From Puniceicoccales bacterium (GTDB lineage: Bacteria; Verrucomicrobiota; Verrucomicrobiia; Opitutales; UBA953): a stretch of DNA of 18,724 bases. A program made the position numbers and the translations under genes. The stretch lies in contig JAITIB010000021.1 in NCBI GenBank assembly GCA_031279675.1, forward strand, positions 1-18,724. Reading direction: 5' to 3'. How positions within the stretch are numbered: the first letter of the stretch is position 1; each line of letters starts with the position of its first letter. Positions 6,833 through 15,700 of the stretch are shown one piece after another. Under the pieces are notes generated by a model. It was not told where the DNA came from and ran no database searches. It saw nothing but the letters and a program-made list of their open reading frames with translations.

Positions 6833-6968
6833 AGGTTTTTCCGGGTTATATTGTCGTTGGAGGAAACAAGGCGCCAAGGGCTAAGTGAGCATGATTTTGC
6901 GCCATGGTGCGGATTTTTTCCGTTTTCCCGGATGGTTCCGATGCTTGGGTTGTTGGGGCGCGCAGGGA

Positions 6969-9077
6969 TTACGCGCGCGGTGGCGTTGGTGGAGATTTGG
7001 GCGGGGGGCGGCGGTTTTCTTTTTTGCCCGGCGGCGGGGGGGGGGGGATGAGGGTGCCTTCGGATGCGGCAATTTCCTTGCGAAATTGGTCGAAACCGGG
7101 GCCTGATGTGTCGAGTTCGCCCTCGAAGAATCCGTGCAGCTGGCGGATGCGGGTGGGGTGGCGCATTTTGCGCAAGGCCTTTGCCTCGATTTGGCGGATG
7201 CGTTCGCGGGTGACTTTGAAGAGGCGTCCGACTTCCTCCAGCGTGCGGCTGTAGCCGTCTTTCAGCCCAAAGCGCAGGGCGAGGACTTCGCGTTCGCGCG
7301 GGGCGAGCGAGTCGAGCACGTCCACGATTTTTTCGCGGAGAAGGCTGGACGAGGCCATGTCATAGGGGTTTTCGGCGCCCTTGTCCTCGATAAAGTCGCC
7401 GAAGGAGGTGTCCTCGCCATCCCCGACCGGGCTTTGGAGGGAGATGGGCTGCTGGGCCATTTTCATGATCTGCTGGACGCGTTCGACGGGCATTTGCATT
7501 TCGTTGGCAACTTCCTCCGGTGTGGGCTCGTGCCCGAGTTCCTGGAGGAGTTGTTTTTGGATTTGCATGACCTTGTTGAGGGTCTCGATCATGTGCACGG
7601 GGATGCGGATGGTGCGGGCTTGGTCGGCGATGGAGCGTGTGATGGCCTGGCGTATCCACCAGGTGGCGTAGGTGGAGAATTTGTAACCGCGGCGGTATTC
7701 AAATTTTTCAACGGCCTTCATGAGGCCCATGTTGCCTTCCTGGATGAGGTCGAGGAAGGAGAGTCCGCGGTTGGTGTATTTCTTTGCGATTGAGATGACG
7801 AGGCGGAGGTTGGCCTCGACCATGTCGGTCTTGGCTTTGTGGGCGTCGCGCAGTCCGGCGCGCACGTGCGTCATGAGATCGAGGAGTGCGGGGACGCTGA
7901 TGCGGTGCTGGCGTTCGATTTCGCGCGCCCGTGCCTCGATGATTTCCGGGTTGTAGGCGCGTGCGCGGCGGTCATTGCGTGCGAGGAGTGCGCGTGCGTC
8001 GGAGATGTCGCCGCTTTCGCGGAGGACCGGGGCGAATTTTTCGAGCCATTCCTCAAACACTTTTGTTTTGAAGCAGAATTTTTTCAACAGGGGGGCCAGT
8101 TCCGGCTCAAGTTTTTTGAAGCGTTTGCGTCCGCGTTCACGGATTTCCTCGGTGGCGCCGTTCTGGCTGTCGTCCCATGCCCTGTCGAATTTGCGTGAGA
8201 GGCCTTCGACTTCCTCGACCGCCTTTGGGAGGATGCGTTTGAGATAGACTTCGCGGCTTTCGACTTTTTTGTCGAGGACGACGCGGTCAAATCGTTCCTC
8301 GCGGATGTCGGGGTGGAGCTTTCTGGCGATGTCGAGCTGGAAAGGGAGGGTGAGCCAGACGGAGAAAAGTGCGTCGAGGGCGCGGATTTCCGCGGTTTCG
8401 ATGCGTTTGGAGATTTCGACTTCCTGCTCGCGCGTGAGCAGGGGGACCTGTCCCATTTGTTTCAGATACATGCGCACAGGGTCGTCGAGGATGTCCACCT
8501 GTGCGGTCTTGGCCTGTTCCTCCTCGGTTTCCTCGCGCTTCTGTTTGTAGGACTCGACGTCGTCCTCGTCTATGATTTGCACCCTCAGGTTATCGAGGAT
8601 GTTCATGAGGTTCTCGATGGACTCGGGGATGGCGGCGCTTTCGGGGACGACTTGGTTGATGTCCTGAATGGTGATGAAGCCTTTTTCCTTGGAGGCGCGG
8701 ACGAGGGCGGCGATTTTTTCGTTGAGCACCTCCTGTTCGCGTCCGCCTGCCGGGGGCGTGGCGGTTTTTTTCGGGGGTGCCGCGGGCGTTGGGGCGGTGG
8801 GTGTGGCTGGGCTGGGGATTTTTTTTGGTTTAGCTACCGTGGGTGCGGGAGGTTTTTTTTTCCGGGGTGGCGTTGTGTCCGGGCGTTTTTTGGCCGTGAT
8901 TTTGCGGGTGGCGGGCGTTGGGGGCGCGAGTTTGCCCTTGGGTTTCGAGGGTGCCGCGGGTGGTGTTTTCTTGGCCGGTTTGCCGTTCTTCGCCAGCAAA
9001 CGCGGCTTCGCCTTGGCTGGGATGCGAAGTGGTGGTTTTGCGGGAATGGTTTTTGATGTCTTCTTTTTATCGGCCAT
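6969..9077 (-). CDS. rpoD: RNA polymerase primary sigma factor (sigma-70/RpoD)
   Basis: A 702-residue housekeeping sigma factor. After about 115 Lys/Pro/Ala-rich residues follow region 1.1 (about 118-185), region 1.2 (DDPVRMYLKQMG near 200), a non-conserved region, and the highly conserved core from N423 (NLRLVISIAKKYTNRG, then LDLIQEGNMGLMKAVEKF, then YKFSTYATWWIRQAITR) covering regions 2.1-2.4. Region 3 (PTPEEVANEM) and region 4 follow, with the -35-binding helix-turn-helix around residues 611-640 (RTLEEVGRLFKVTRERIRQIE). The protein ends in a Pro-rich tail beyond the usual end of region 4, encoded across a 12-base C run. The N-terminal extension is low-complexity and basic; such extensions are known for some bacterial primary sigma factors. 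The downstream gap holds no clear terminator. The gene is divergent from the reductase gene, with 116 bp between them. Confidence 0.97.
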   Translation of the reverse strand: MADKKKTSKTIPAKPPLRIPAKAKPRLLAKNGKPAKKTPPAAPSKPKGKLAPPTPATRKITAKKRPDTTPPRKKKPPAPTVAKPKKIPSPATPTAPTPAAPPKKTATPPAGGREQEVLNEKIAALVRASKEKGFITIQDINQVVPESAAIPESIENLMNILDNLRVQIIDEDDVESYKQKREETEEEQAKTAQVDILDDPVRMYLKQMGQVPLLTREQEVEISKRIETAEIRALDALFSVWLTLPFQLDIARKLHPDIREERFDRVVLDKKVESREVYLKRILPKAVEEVEGLSRKFDRAWDDSQNGATEEIRERGRKRFKKLEPELAPLLKKFCFKTKVFEEWLEKFAPVLRESGDISDARALLARNDRRARAYNPEIIEARAREIERQHRISVPALLDLMTHVRAGLRDAHKAKTDMVEANLRLVISIAKKYTNRGLSFLDLIQEGNMGLMKAVEKFEYRRGYKFSTYATWWIRQAITRSIADQARTIRIPVHMIETLNKVMQIQKQLLQELGHEPTPEEVANEMQMPVERVQQIMKMAQQPISLQSPVGDGEDTSFGDFIEDKGAENPYDMASSSLLREKIVDVLDSLAPREREVLALRFGLKDGYSRTLEEVGRLFKVTRERIRQIEAKALRKMRHPTRIRQLHGFFEGELDTSGPGFDQFRKEIAASEGTLIPPPPPPGKKENRRPPPKSPPTPPRA
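7036..7047 (-). repeat. 12-base homopolymer (C on the coding strand) in the rpoD tail
   Basis: Twelve G on the plus strand, read as Pro codons in the C-terminal tail of the sigma factor. Slippage here would change only the residues after region 4 and the stop position, so it may be tolerated. It is also a place where sequencing or assembly could be off by one. Confidence 0.9.
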
Positions 9078-9193
9078 GGACGGACTTTTTTTACGAACCC
9101 TCCATCAAGACAGTTTTGGCGGCGGTTGCAATGTTTTACGCAAAAAAACTTGGAGGCTTGTCGTCGGCGATCCCGTGCGTTTGCCTGTGGCGC

Positions 9194-10219
9194 ATGTCTT
9201 TTGAATATCCGATTCCTGACGAGCCGCGCGCCGTGTGCTATCATGCGACTGGAAACCCCGGGGAGGTGCTGCGCTATGAGGCGCAGCCATGCGCCGCGCC
9301 TGCGGACGACGAGGTGCTGGTGCTTCTTGAGATGGCCGTCGTCCATCCCTCCGATCTTGGGATGATTGGCGGCACCTATGGGCGGCTTCGTCCGCTGCCC
9401 GCCGTTGCCGGGCGCGAGGCGACGGGTCGTGTGGCGCGCGCCGGCGCCGCCGTCCGTTCGTTGAAGGTGGGCGACCGTGTGCGCATGCCCGAGGCCGCCG
9501 GTGCGTGGCGCGAGGCGGTTGTTGCCAAGGCTGGGGAACTCCTGCGTGTGCCCGGTGATTTGCCCGCGGAGCAGGCCTGCATGTCATTCATCAATCCGCC
9601 CACGGCGCTCTTGTTGCTGCGCGAGTTCGTTCCGCTTTCCGGTGGTGACTGGGTGGTGCAGAACGCCGCCAATTCCGCCGTTGGCGAGTGTGTCGTTCAG
9701 CTTGCCCGTGCCGCTGGTTTGCGCACGGCAAACCTTGTCCGTTCCCCTGAAAAACACGCCGGGCGCTTGAAGGCGCTTGGTGCGGACGCCGTTTTTGCCG
9801 ACGACAAGGATGCCGTCAAGGCGCTTGCCGGGCTTGCCCGCGACAATCCCCCGCGTCTCGCGTTAAACAGCGTTGGCGGCCTGAGCGCCATTACGCTGAT
9901 GCGCGCGCTTGGGGACGATGGTGTGCTGGTCACTTTTGGTGGCATGACGGCGGATGCCATCCGTTTTCCGACACGCGAGTTCATTTTCAAAAACGTCACC
10001 TGCCGCGGGTTCTGGATGGACCGTTGGGGGCGAACCGCGCGGGCCGACGCGCTGCATTCCGTTTACGAGGAGATCCACGCCTGCCTGCGCAGCGGGAAGT
10101 TGCAAATGGCGGTGGACTCGGTTTTCCCCCTTGCCGGGTATTCCGAGGCGGTGGCGCGTGCCGCCGCCTATGGGCGCGCCGGGAAGGTTCTTTTGAGCGG
10201 CCCGGCGTTCAGTGCGTAG
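9194..10219 (+). CDS. MECR/Etr1-like 2-enoyl thioester reductase (MDR superfamily)
   Basis: A 341-residue NADPH-dependent oxidoreductase of the medium-chain dehydrogenase/reductase superfamily. It matches the 2-enoyl thioester reductase subgroup (MECR/Etr1), which reduces trans-2-enoyl-ACP or -CoA in fatty acid synthesis. Features seen: Y62 in GGTYG at the place of the catalytic tyrosine; the dinucleotide loop Q156-NAANSAVG, close to the QNxxNSxVG of MECR; then LALNSVGG, VTFGGM and FKNVTCRGFWMDRW, all typical of the subgroup. Zinc-binding cysteines are absent. The ATG at 9194 is chosen because the family begins there; the longer frame upstream overlaps rpoD. The gene is divergent from rpoD and convergent with the methyltransferase gene. 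It may serve the last step of fatty acid elongation or detoxify enals; the precise substrate is not visible. Confidence 0.85.
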   Translation: MSFEYPIPDEPRAVCYHATGNPGEVLRYEAQPCAAPADDEVLVLLEMAVVHPSDLGMIGGTYGRLRPLPAVAGREATGRVARAGAAVRSLKVGDRVRMPEAAGAWREAVVAKAGELLRVPGDLPAEQACMSFINPPTALLLLREFVPLSGGDWVVQNAANSAVGECVVQLARAAGLRTANLVRSPEKHAGRLKALGADAVFADDKDAVKALAGLARDNPPRLALNSVGGLSAITLMRALGDDGVLVTFGGMTADAIRFPTREFIFKNVTCRGFWMDRWGRTARADALHSVYEEIHACLRSGKLQMAVDSVFPLAGYSEAVARAAAYGRAGKVLLSGPAFSA

Positions 10220-10223
10220 CTCT

Positions 10224-10238
10224 CCGGGAAAGTCCCGG
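10224..10238. terminator. Hairpin between convergent genes, possible two-way terminator
   Basis: CCGGGA-AAG-TCCCGG gives a 6-bp stem with a 3-nt loop. It lies in the 22-nt gap between the stop codons of the reductase (+) and the methyltransferase (-). There is no T run directly after it on either side, so it is at best a weak intrinsic terminator. Confidence 0.35.
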
Positions 10239-10241
10239 GTG

Positions 10242-10967
10242 TCAGCGGGGGTCTTTCGTTGCGCGGTGGATGGCGACGACGCCCGGTGCGCATGAGACCG
10301 CTCTTACCGAGGAAAAGCCTGCGGCGCGGATTTCGTCGGCAAAGGCTTCCTTGCCCGGGAACTCCGCGATGGATTTCACCAGGTATTCATAGGCATCCCT
10401 GTTCCCGGTTGCGAGGCGTGCGAGCGTTGGCAGGAGCTTCCTCAGGTAAACGTAATAGGCCGGGCGGAAAGGGCGTGGCGGTTGCGTGAATTCGAGGATG
10501 AATGCCGTCCCGCCCTCCCGCAGCACGCGGTGGATTTCGCGCAGACCGCGTGCGCGATTTTGAAAGTTCCGGACGCCGTAGGCGATCGTCACCGTGTCCT
10601 GGGTCGCGTCCGCCAGCGGCAGCGCCATGCAATCCCCGATGCCGAACTCGACGCGGGTCGTGGCGTTGCCGTTGCCGTGCGCCGTTTTGTTGAGTTTGCG
10701 GCGGGCTTCGGCGAGCATCGGCTCGCAAAAATCGAGCCCGCGGACACGGGCCGTCGGGTGCGCGCACGCCAGTGCGAGGGCGACGTCGCCGCTGCCGGTC
10801 GCGAGGTCGGCGATCGTCCCCCGGGGCGGGGTTGCGCGCACCGCCTGGCGGACGAGGGCGCGTTGCCAGCAGCGGCTCATTCCCCCGCTGAGGATCAGGT
10901 TGGCCAGGTCGTAGCGGGGCGCTATCCGTCCAAACATTGCCTTGATGGCGTTTCCCTCAGGGGGCAT
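10242..10967 (-). CDS. ubiE: Demethylmenaquinone/ubiquinone methyltransferase, UbiE/MenG family
   Basis: A 241-residue SAM-dependent C-methyltransferase that should carry out the ring methylation in menaquinone (or ubiquinone) synthesis. Family signatures are in order: MFGRIAPRYDLAN (11-23), the SAM-binding motif I DLATGSGDVAL (54-64), the acidic end of the next strand GLDF (77-80), IAYGVRNFQNRARGLREI (128-145, UbiE-specific), EGGTAFILEF (151-160) and the late SIAEFPGKEAF (199-209). The ATG at 10967 is preferred: it overlaps the stop of the upstream lipoprotein gene by 11 nt, a translational coupling, whereas the alternative at 11018 is a TTG that overlaps much more. Whether it makes menaquinone or ubiquinone cannot be read from this gene. 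Its place behind envelope-transport genes looks like operon sharing and not a shared pathway. Confidence 0.92.
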   Translation of the reverse strand: MPPEGNAIKAMFGRIAPRYDLANLILSGGMSRCWQRALVRQAVRATPPRGTIADLATGSGDVALALACAHPTARVRGLDFCEPMLAEARRKLNKTAHGNGNATTRVEFGIGDCMALPLADATQDTVTIAYGVRNFQNRARGLREIHRVLREGGTAFILEFTQPPRPFRPAYYVYLRKLLPTLARLATGNRDAYEYLVKSIAEFPGKEAFADEIRAAGFSSVRAVSCAPGVVAIHRATKDPR

Positions 10968-11604
10968 TGGTGGTGGAGTGTTCCCGGGCTTTGGTCTCAA
11001 GGATGTCCTTGGCGACAAGTTGCGCGAGTTGCGCGAGGAGCTGGTTTATGCCGTTGGCGTAATCGTCGTAGGTGGCGTCCTCCGCCAAAGGAACGGTGTC
11101 GGCGTGCTCTTTATCGATGCGAAAATGGGCGGCGTTTTTTGAGGAAGAAACCGACCAGGCGGCGCGCAGGGTAATGCCCTTGCCGAAGTTGCCGTCAAGC
11201 TGGAGGATTTCGATTCGGACGGGAATCGCGCCCTTGCCCGTGTCGGGGTGGTCCCAGTCAATGTGGTTGGAGCCAGCGGCCCGTTGAAGGTTTTTCGCGA
11301 GGACGGACGGGACGCGTTTTTGAAGCGGCTCGGCCCACAGGTGTTCCTCGTCAAAAACAATGCGGTTGGGCGTCGTCCGGGTGACGATCTGGTCGCGGTT
11401 AAGATAATCGGGAATTGTGGCTTCCGTGAGGTTGATGACGAGGGTCGTCCCGGCCCTTGCCGCGGCGGGCGCGGTGGCGTCAAGGATGTAGTAACGCGTG
11501 GTGTCGGGCTTGGGCGGCGGCAGCAGGGTGCAACCGACGGGCAGGATTGTGGCGAGGGTGACGGCGAGGGCGTTGAGGGGGATGCGGTGGCGTTGGTTTT
11601 TCAT
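10957..11604 (-). CDS. PqiC-like ABC transport auxiliary lipoprotein
   Basis: A 215-residue lipoprotein. A basic start (MKNQRHR) and a hydrophobic stretch lead to the lipobox LPVGC with C25 as the lipidated residue. Then comes the RYYILDA strand and the segment RDQIVTRTTPNRI..., HLWAEPLQKRVPSVLAKNLQ, which matches the pattern of the ABC-transport auxiliary family (PqiC type): a barrel-partner lipoprotein that works with MCE proteins in moving lipids between the membranes. The ATG at 11604 places the lipobox at the normal distance; a longer frame to 11688 overlaps the MCE gene and is unlikely. It starts 19 nt after the MCE gene, strong support for a joint function. The stop overlaps the methyltransferase start. 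Confidence 0.85.
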   Translation of the reverse strand: MKNQRHRIPLNALAVTLATILPVGCTLLPPPKPDTTRYYILDATAPAAARAGTTLVINLTEATIPDYLNRDQIVTRTTPNRIVFDEEHLWAEPLQKRVPSVLAKNLQRAAGSNHIDWDHPDTGKGAIPVRIEILQLDGNFGKGITLRAAWSVSSSKNAAHFRIDKEHADTVPLAEDATYDDYANGINQLLAQLAQLVAKDILETKAREHSTTNAP

Positions 11605-11623
11605 GGATGCATGGGGATGGAAA

Positions 11624-12679
11624 TCATTGCCGGGATTGTGGAAGAGGGGGCGCGGGCCTGTCCTCGGAAGAGGGTTTGCCGGCGACAAGCGCGTTGGGGT
11701 GGCGTTGGAGATACTGGGCGAGGGTGCGGACGGCGTAGGCGGTGTCGGCGAGTTGCCGCAATGTTCCCTGAAGCGTGGTGGGGAGCGGCGCCCCGGGTTG
11801 TGTCAGATTCCGGAGGTTGGCTCCGGCCTGGTTGATCACCTCTAACGTCTCTCTGGCGATGGCGGCGGTGGCCTCGATGTCCCGGGCGAGCGGATCGGTC
11901 TTGTCCGCGAGTTTTTGCCCAAGCGTTTGCAAGGTTTGCATCGTGGCGTGGAGTGTGGCGGGGGTTTGCTGCAGATGCGGATCCTTGAGAAAGCTGTCGA
12001 GGCTGTTAGCAATCGCCATCAGGCGGGTGTTGATGCCTGCGAAGTCAAGCAGGCCGATGCCCTCCTCGACTTGGGCGAGGATGCGGTTCATTTTCTCGCC
12101 CATGTCCCTGAACGGGATCCGGCTGAATTGGTCGAGCGTGACGGTGGTGGCGCGCATGAGCGTGCCGAGATTTGACGCGAGCGTGGGCACCTCCATCAGG
12201 TTTGTCCCCTGGGGCGTGTCCTTGGGCGGCCTCGGTTGGTGATATGTGGCGGATGTTCCGGGATAAATGTCGAGTTCGACGTAAAGCTGTCCGGTGATGA
12301 TCGAGAGCGGCTGGAGCCGGGCGCGCAGGCCTTCCTCAAGGACGATCCCGCGCTTGGTCCCGTCGGTGAGGTAATCCACGATGCCGCGCGCGGCCATGAG
12401 TTTTTCATCTATCTCGATGATGACCGGGACCGCGTTGTCATTTTCGCCCTGCGTGGGTGTGCGCAGGAGGAGACGCGTCACTTTGCCGATGGTGACTCCC
12501 TTGAATTTGACCAGCGAGCCGATGTCGAGTCCGTTGACGGAGTCCTCGAAGTAGCAAATGAGATTGAGTTTCTTGGCCCCGAACCGTCCGGCGCCAAAGA
12601 GTCCGATGCCGACGACAAGCAACAGTATCCCGCCGAGGACAAAGGCGCCGATGAGTGAGGTGTTTGCTGGCTTGCTCAT
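11624..12679 (-). CDS. MlaD-type MCE-domain substrate-binding protein
   Basis: A 351-residue protein anchored by one N-terminal membrane helix (about 9-30) and carrying a single MCE domain (about 38-140). The core GLDIGSLVKFKGVTIGKV (50-67) and the loop PLSIITGQLYVEL (124-136) are typical. The rest (about 165-330) is predicted helical with Leu/Ile heptads, as in MCE proteins that build a hexameric tube, and the tail is Pro-rich. Such proteins bind lipids in the periplasm for an ABC-type importer or exporter with an MlaE permease and an MlaF ATPase. Neither is in the window: the next gene upstream is a helicase-nuclease, 69 bp away. The lipoprotein gene follows at once. Direction of lipid movement is unknown. 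Confidence 0.9.
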   Translation of the reverse strand: MSKPANTSLIGAFVLGGILLLVVGIGLFGAGRFGAKKLNLICYFEDSVNGLDIGSLVKFKGVTIGKVTRLLLRTPTQGENDNAVPVIIEIDEKLMAARGIVDYLTDGTKRGIVLEEGLRARLQPLSIITGQLYVELDIYPGTSATYHQPRPPKDTPQGTNLMEVPTLASNLGTLMRATTVTLDQFSRIPFRDMGEKMNRILAQVEEGIGLLDFAGINTRLMAIANSLDSFLKDPHLQQTPATLHATMQTLQTLGQKLADKTDPLARDIEATAAIARETLEVINQAGANLRNLTQPGAPLPTTLQGTLRQLADTAYAVRTLAQYLQRHPNALVAGKPSSEDRPAPPLPQSRQ

Positions 12680-12748
12680 GCTGCTGATATTGTCCGGACA
12701 CCGTGTGCGGGCCTGCGGGGTGTTTCAACCCAAAATCCATGCGCGAGC

Positions 12749-15700
12749 TCATGCTTGCGCGGGGATGGGGACGATGGTGGCCGTGGGGATGTGGACGATC
12801 CGGGCATGGATTTTTCCCGGGGGCACGCGGGTTAGTTTTTCAAGGGCGCGCCGGTAAAGCGCAAGCTGGGTGGCGTGACGTTGCAGGAGGATGCCGGCGT
12901 CGGCGGTGGCGTCCGTCTTGAAATCATAAAGCTGGATTTCAACGGGCTTGCCGCGGGGATCCAGGGCGAAAACAACCCTGTCAAAGGTGCCGCTGACCCA
13001 GGTGCCGTCAAGGATGACGCTGAAAGGGCGTTCGCGCCAGAGTCGTTCGCCGTGCGTTGGCGGGCGGGCGAGCGTGTGTTGCAACGCGGGCGATTGGAGC
13101 GCGGTGGCGAGCTGCGCGAGCGCGGATTCCATTTGATCATGGTCGGCGTGGTAACGCCGGCGCAATTCGTCGGTGTGCCGCGCGAACATGTCCGCGATGT
13201 CGTCGCCAGCGTCGAGGTAGGTGAGCGTGGACAGGAGGGCATGGACGATTTTGCCGTGGCGCCGTGCGTTTGGGTTTTGTGCCGGAATGCTCCGGACGTG
13301 GTCCGGTGCGGCATGTGCCGTGGAAGGGCGGATTCGCCGCCAGTATTGGCGTGGAGGGAAGGGGGGCGGAAGCGCCGGGGTGTCATGGCTGGCTGGCGTT
13401 CCCGTTTCCGGCCCGCGCATCGGGACATGGAGGTGCCAGTCGGGGTTTCCCGCCATCCAGCAGAGCTTGGCCCCGGGCAGGTGGAAATCCTCCCGGTTTT
13501 CACCGTCCGGACTGCGCGGGAGGGACTGCGAGAGAAGCCGGGGCACGTTGACACTTTGGGCGGATTGTTCGTTCGCGGCGGTTGTGAAGATGTGCGTGGC
13601 GCGTTTGGCACGGGTGAGCGCGACGTAGAGCATGCAGAGCGTTTCGTAGCAGGAGGCGGCCTCGCGGGCGTGGTAGTGCCCGGCAAGCGTGGGCGGGGTA
13701 TGCGTGCAAATGGCTTTGCCCGGGTTGCTGAGCACCCATGCGGGTCCGGTGCCGGCAAGAAAGGGTGTCTTGCGTGCCGAGAGAAGCGGGGTGTCCTCCA
13801 AAAAGGGCAGGAGGACGATGTCGAACTCGAGCCCCTTGGATTTGTGAATGGTCATGACCTGGACGGTGCGCGCCGCGCTCGCATTGCGCCGTCGTGTGCG
13901 CTGCGCGTAGCGGATGAAAGCGTCCGCGTCGCGCGAGGCGGTGGCGTCGAAGTCACGGGCGATGGCGTGGAGTTGTTCCCAGCGGAGAATACTGAAGGGG
14001 TCGCCCGGGAATGCGTCCCCGAGCTCGTTGACAACATCCTGGAGCGTCCGCGCAAAGCCCTGCCGCGCGATGCCCATCAGGATGCGGGAGCGGACCGCCG
14101 CCATGCCGCCGGCCCGTTCCTTCCATGCGGTGAGGGCCGGGGTGGCTGCGAGCTGTGCCGAGGCGTCCCTGTCCCTGGGGTGCGCGGCGGCGGAGAGGAG
14201 GGCGAGCAGCGCGCGCGCGACCGGGTTGTCCTGCGCAACGGGCGTGTCCGTCTCGGATGTGACGGGATGCCCGCGTTGGCGGAGGTGGTGCGCGGCCAGT
14301 TGCGCCTCCTTGTTGGTTTGCGTGAGCAGGGCGCAGGTGAGCAGGCGTTCGTTTGGGCGGATCCGGTCGAGGAGCGCCGCGGTGGCGTCGAGGCGGAGCC
14401 GGGCGTTTTCCTCGCTCGTGGCGAGGCGGCCTGTTTTTGGGCAGGAGTGCCATGCTCCGACCCCGTCGCGGGCGGCGGCGGCCCCGGCGGCGCCATGCGG
14501 GCGCCATGCTTCCTGCCATTCGTGGAGGGCGGATTCGGGGAGCGGCGGGCAAAGGGCGTCGAGATTTGAGAAAACCGTGTTGACGAGTTCGAGCGCGGCG
14601 GGGCTGGATCGCCAGACGGTGTCGAGCGAACGCGTCGCGAGTGCGTTGTTTTTGCAAATTTCCGGAAGGAGTGTGTGGTCGCCCCCGCGCCAGCCGTAGA
14701 GGGCTTGCTTGACATCACCGACGAAAAACGCGGAGCGCGCCCCCGATGTGTCATTGAGAATCTCGGCAAGGTTGTCCTCGACGATGCGCCAGTCGGCCCG
14801 GCTCGTGTCCTGAAATTCGTCAAAGAGCCAGTGATCCAAGGTGGCGTCGAGGCGGCAGGCGAGATCGGGCAGGCGCGTTTGGAGCAGCCGGTTGGTGTCC
14901 GCAAACGTGAATTGTCCGGCGCGCCGCACAAGGCGTTCGTAGGCCTCGTCATATTGGCGCAGGAGTGCGTGCACACCCCGTGTGATCTGGCGGTGCCTCT
15001 CGATGGCGCCGCCGGCGGCATGGCGCATCAGGATGGCGAGGGCTTCGGCGGCGGGCGGCGGCAGGAGGAGCTTCTTGTTGTTGTAACGGAGCTCAAACGC
15101 ATCCCGTGCCTTGGCTGCGGAAAGGATCGCGCCAGAGTTTTTCAGAAGCGTCCCCTCGAAAAAATTTCCGAGGCTTTCGAGTGGCTGCGCCGGATCCCAT
15201 TGCCGGATCGCGGTGGTGAAACGCGCCAGGGCTTCGGCGGGTGAACGGTCGTTGGCGGGAGGGTTTTCCCTTAGAAAGGCACTGAGGATGGCTGCTGCCT
15301 CGGCCTTCCCGTCTGTGTCCGGGAGCGGCTGCCAGTGGCGTGAGAGGGTTCCGGTGGCCTCGCCCCCCCACGTTTGCTCCCCGGGAAACTCGTGGTAAAG
15401 CGCGCTTGCCTCGCCCGTGAATTGCGAGAGGAGCGCCACGACCCCCCGTGCCTCCCGCCCCCAGGTGGCGAGACGGAATGCGGCGAGAAAGTCTTGGTGC
15501 GCCGCATGGCCCGCGCCGGTGTTTTCACGCCGGAAGATGTGCCGCAGGACGCGCTCCCGCGCCGCCTCGGCAAGCCGTTCGTCGAGCAGTGTGAAGGCGC
15601 CCGCGAGGCCGAGCTCGGCGAACGCCATGCGCGCAAGCCGCTGGAAGAAACTGTCGAGCGTCCCGAACTGGACGCGGTGCAGCTCGCGCACGGTCCCGTC

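Noticed and set aside
10968..11018. Longer methyltransferase start at 11018
   Set aside because: It is a TTG deep inside the lipoprotein gene; the ATG at 10967 gives an 11-nt overlap and the normal family start.
12875..14569. Long open frame of 564 codons on the plus strand
   Set aside because: It lies wholly inside the helicase-nuclease gene on the other strand, has no recognisable domains and the Arg/Gly-rich composition typical of antisense frames in GC-rich genes.
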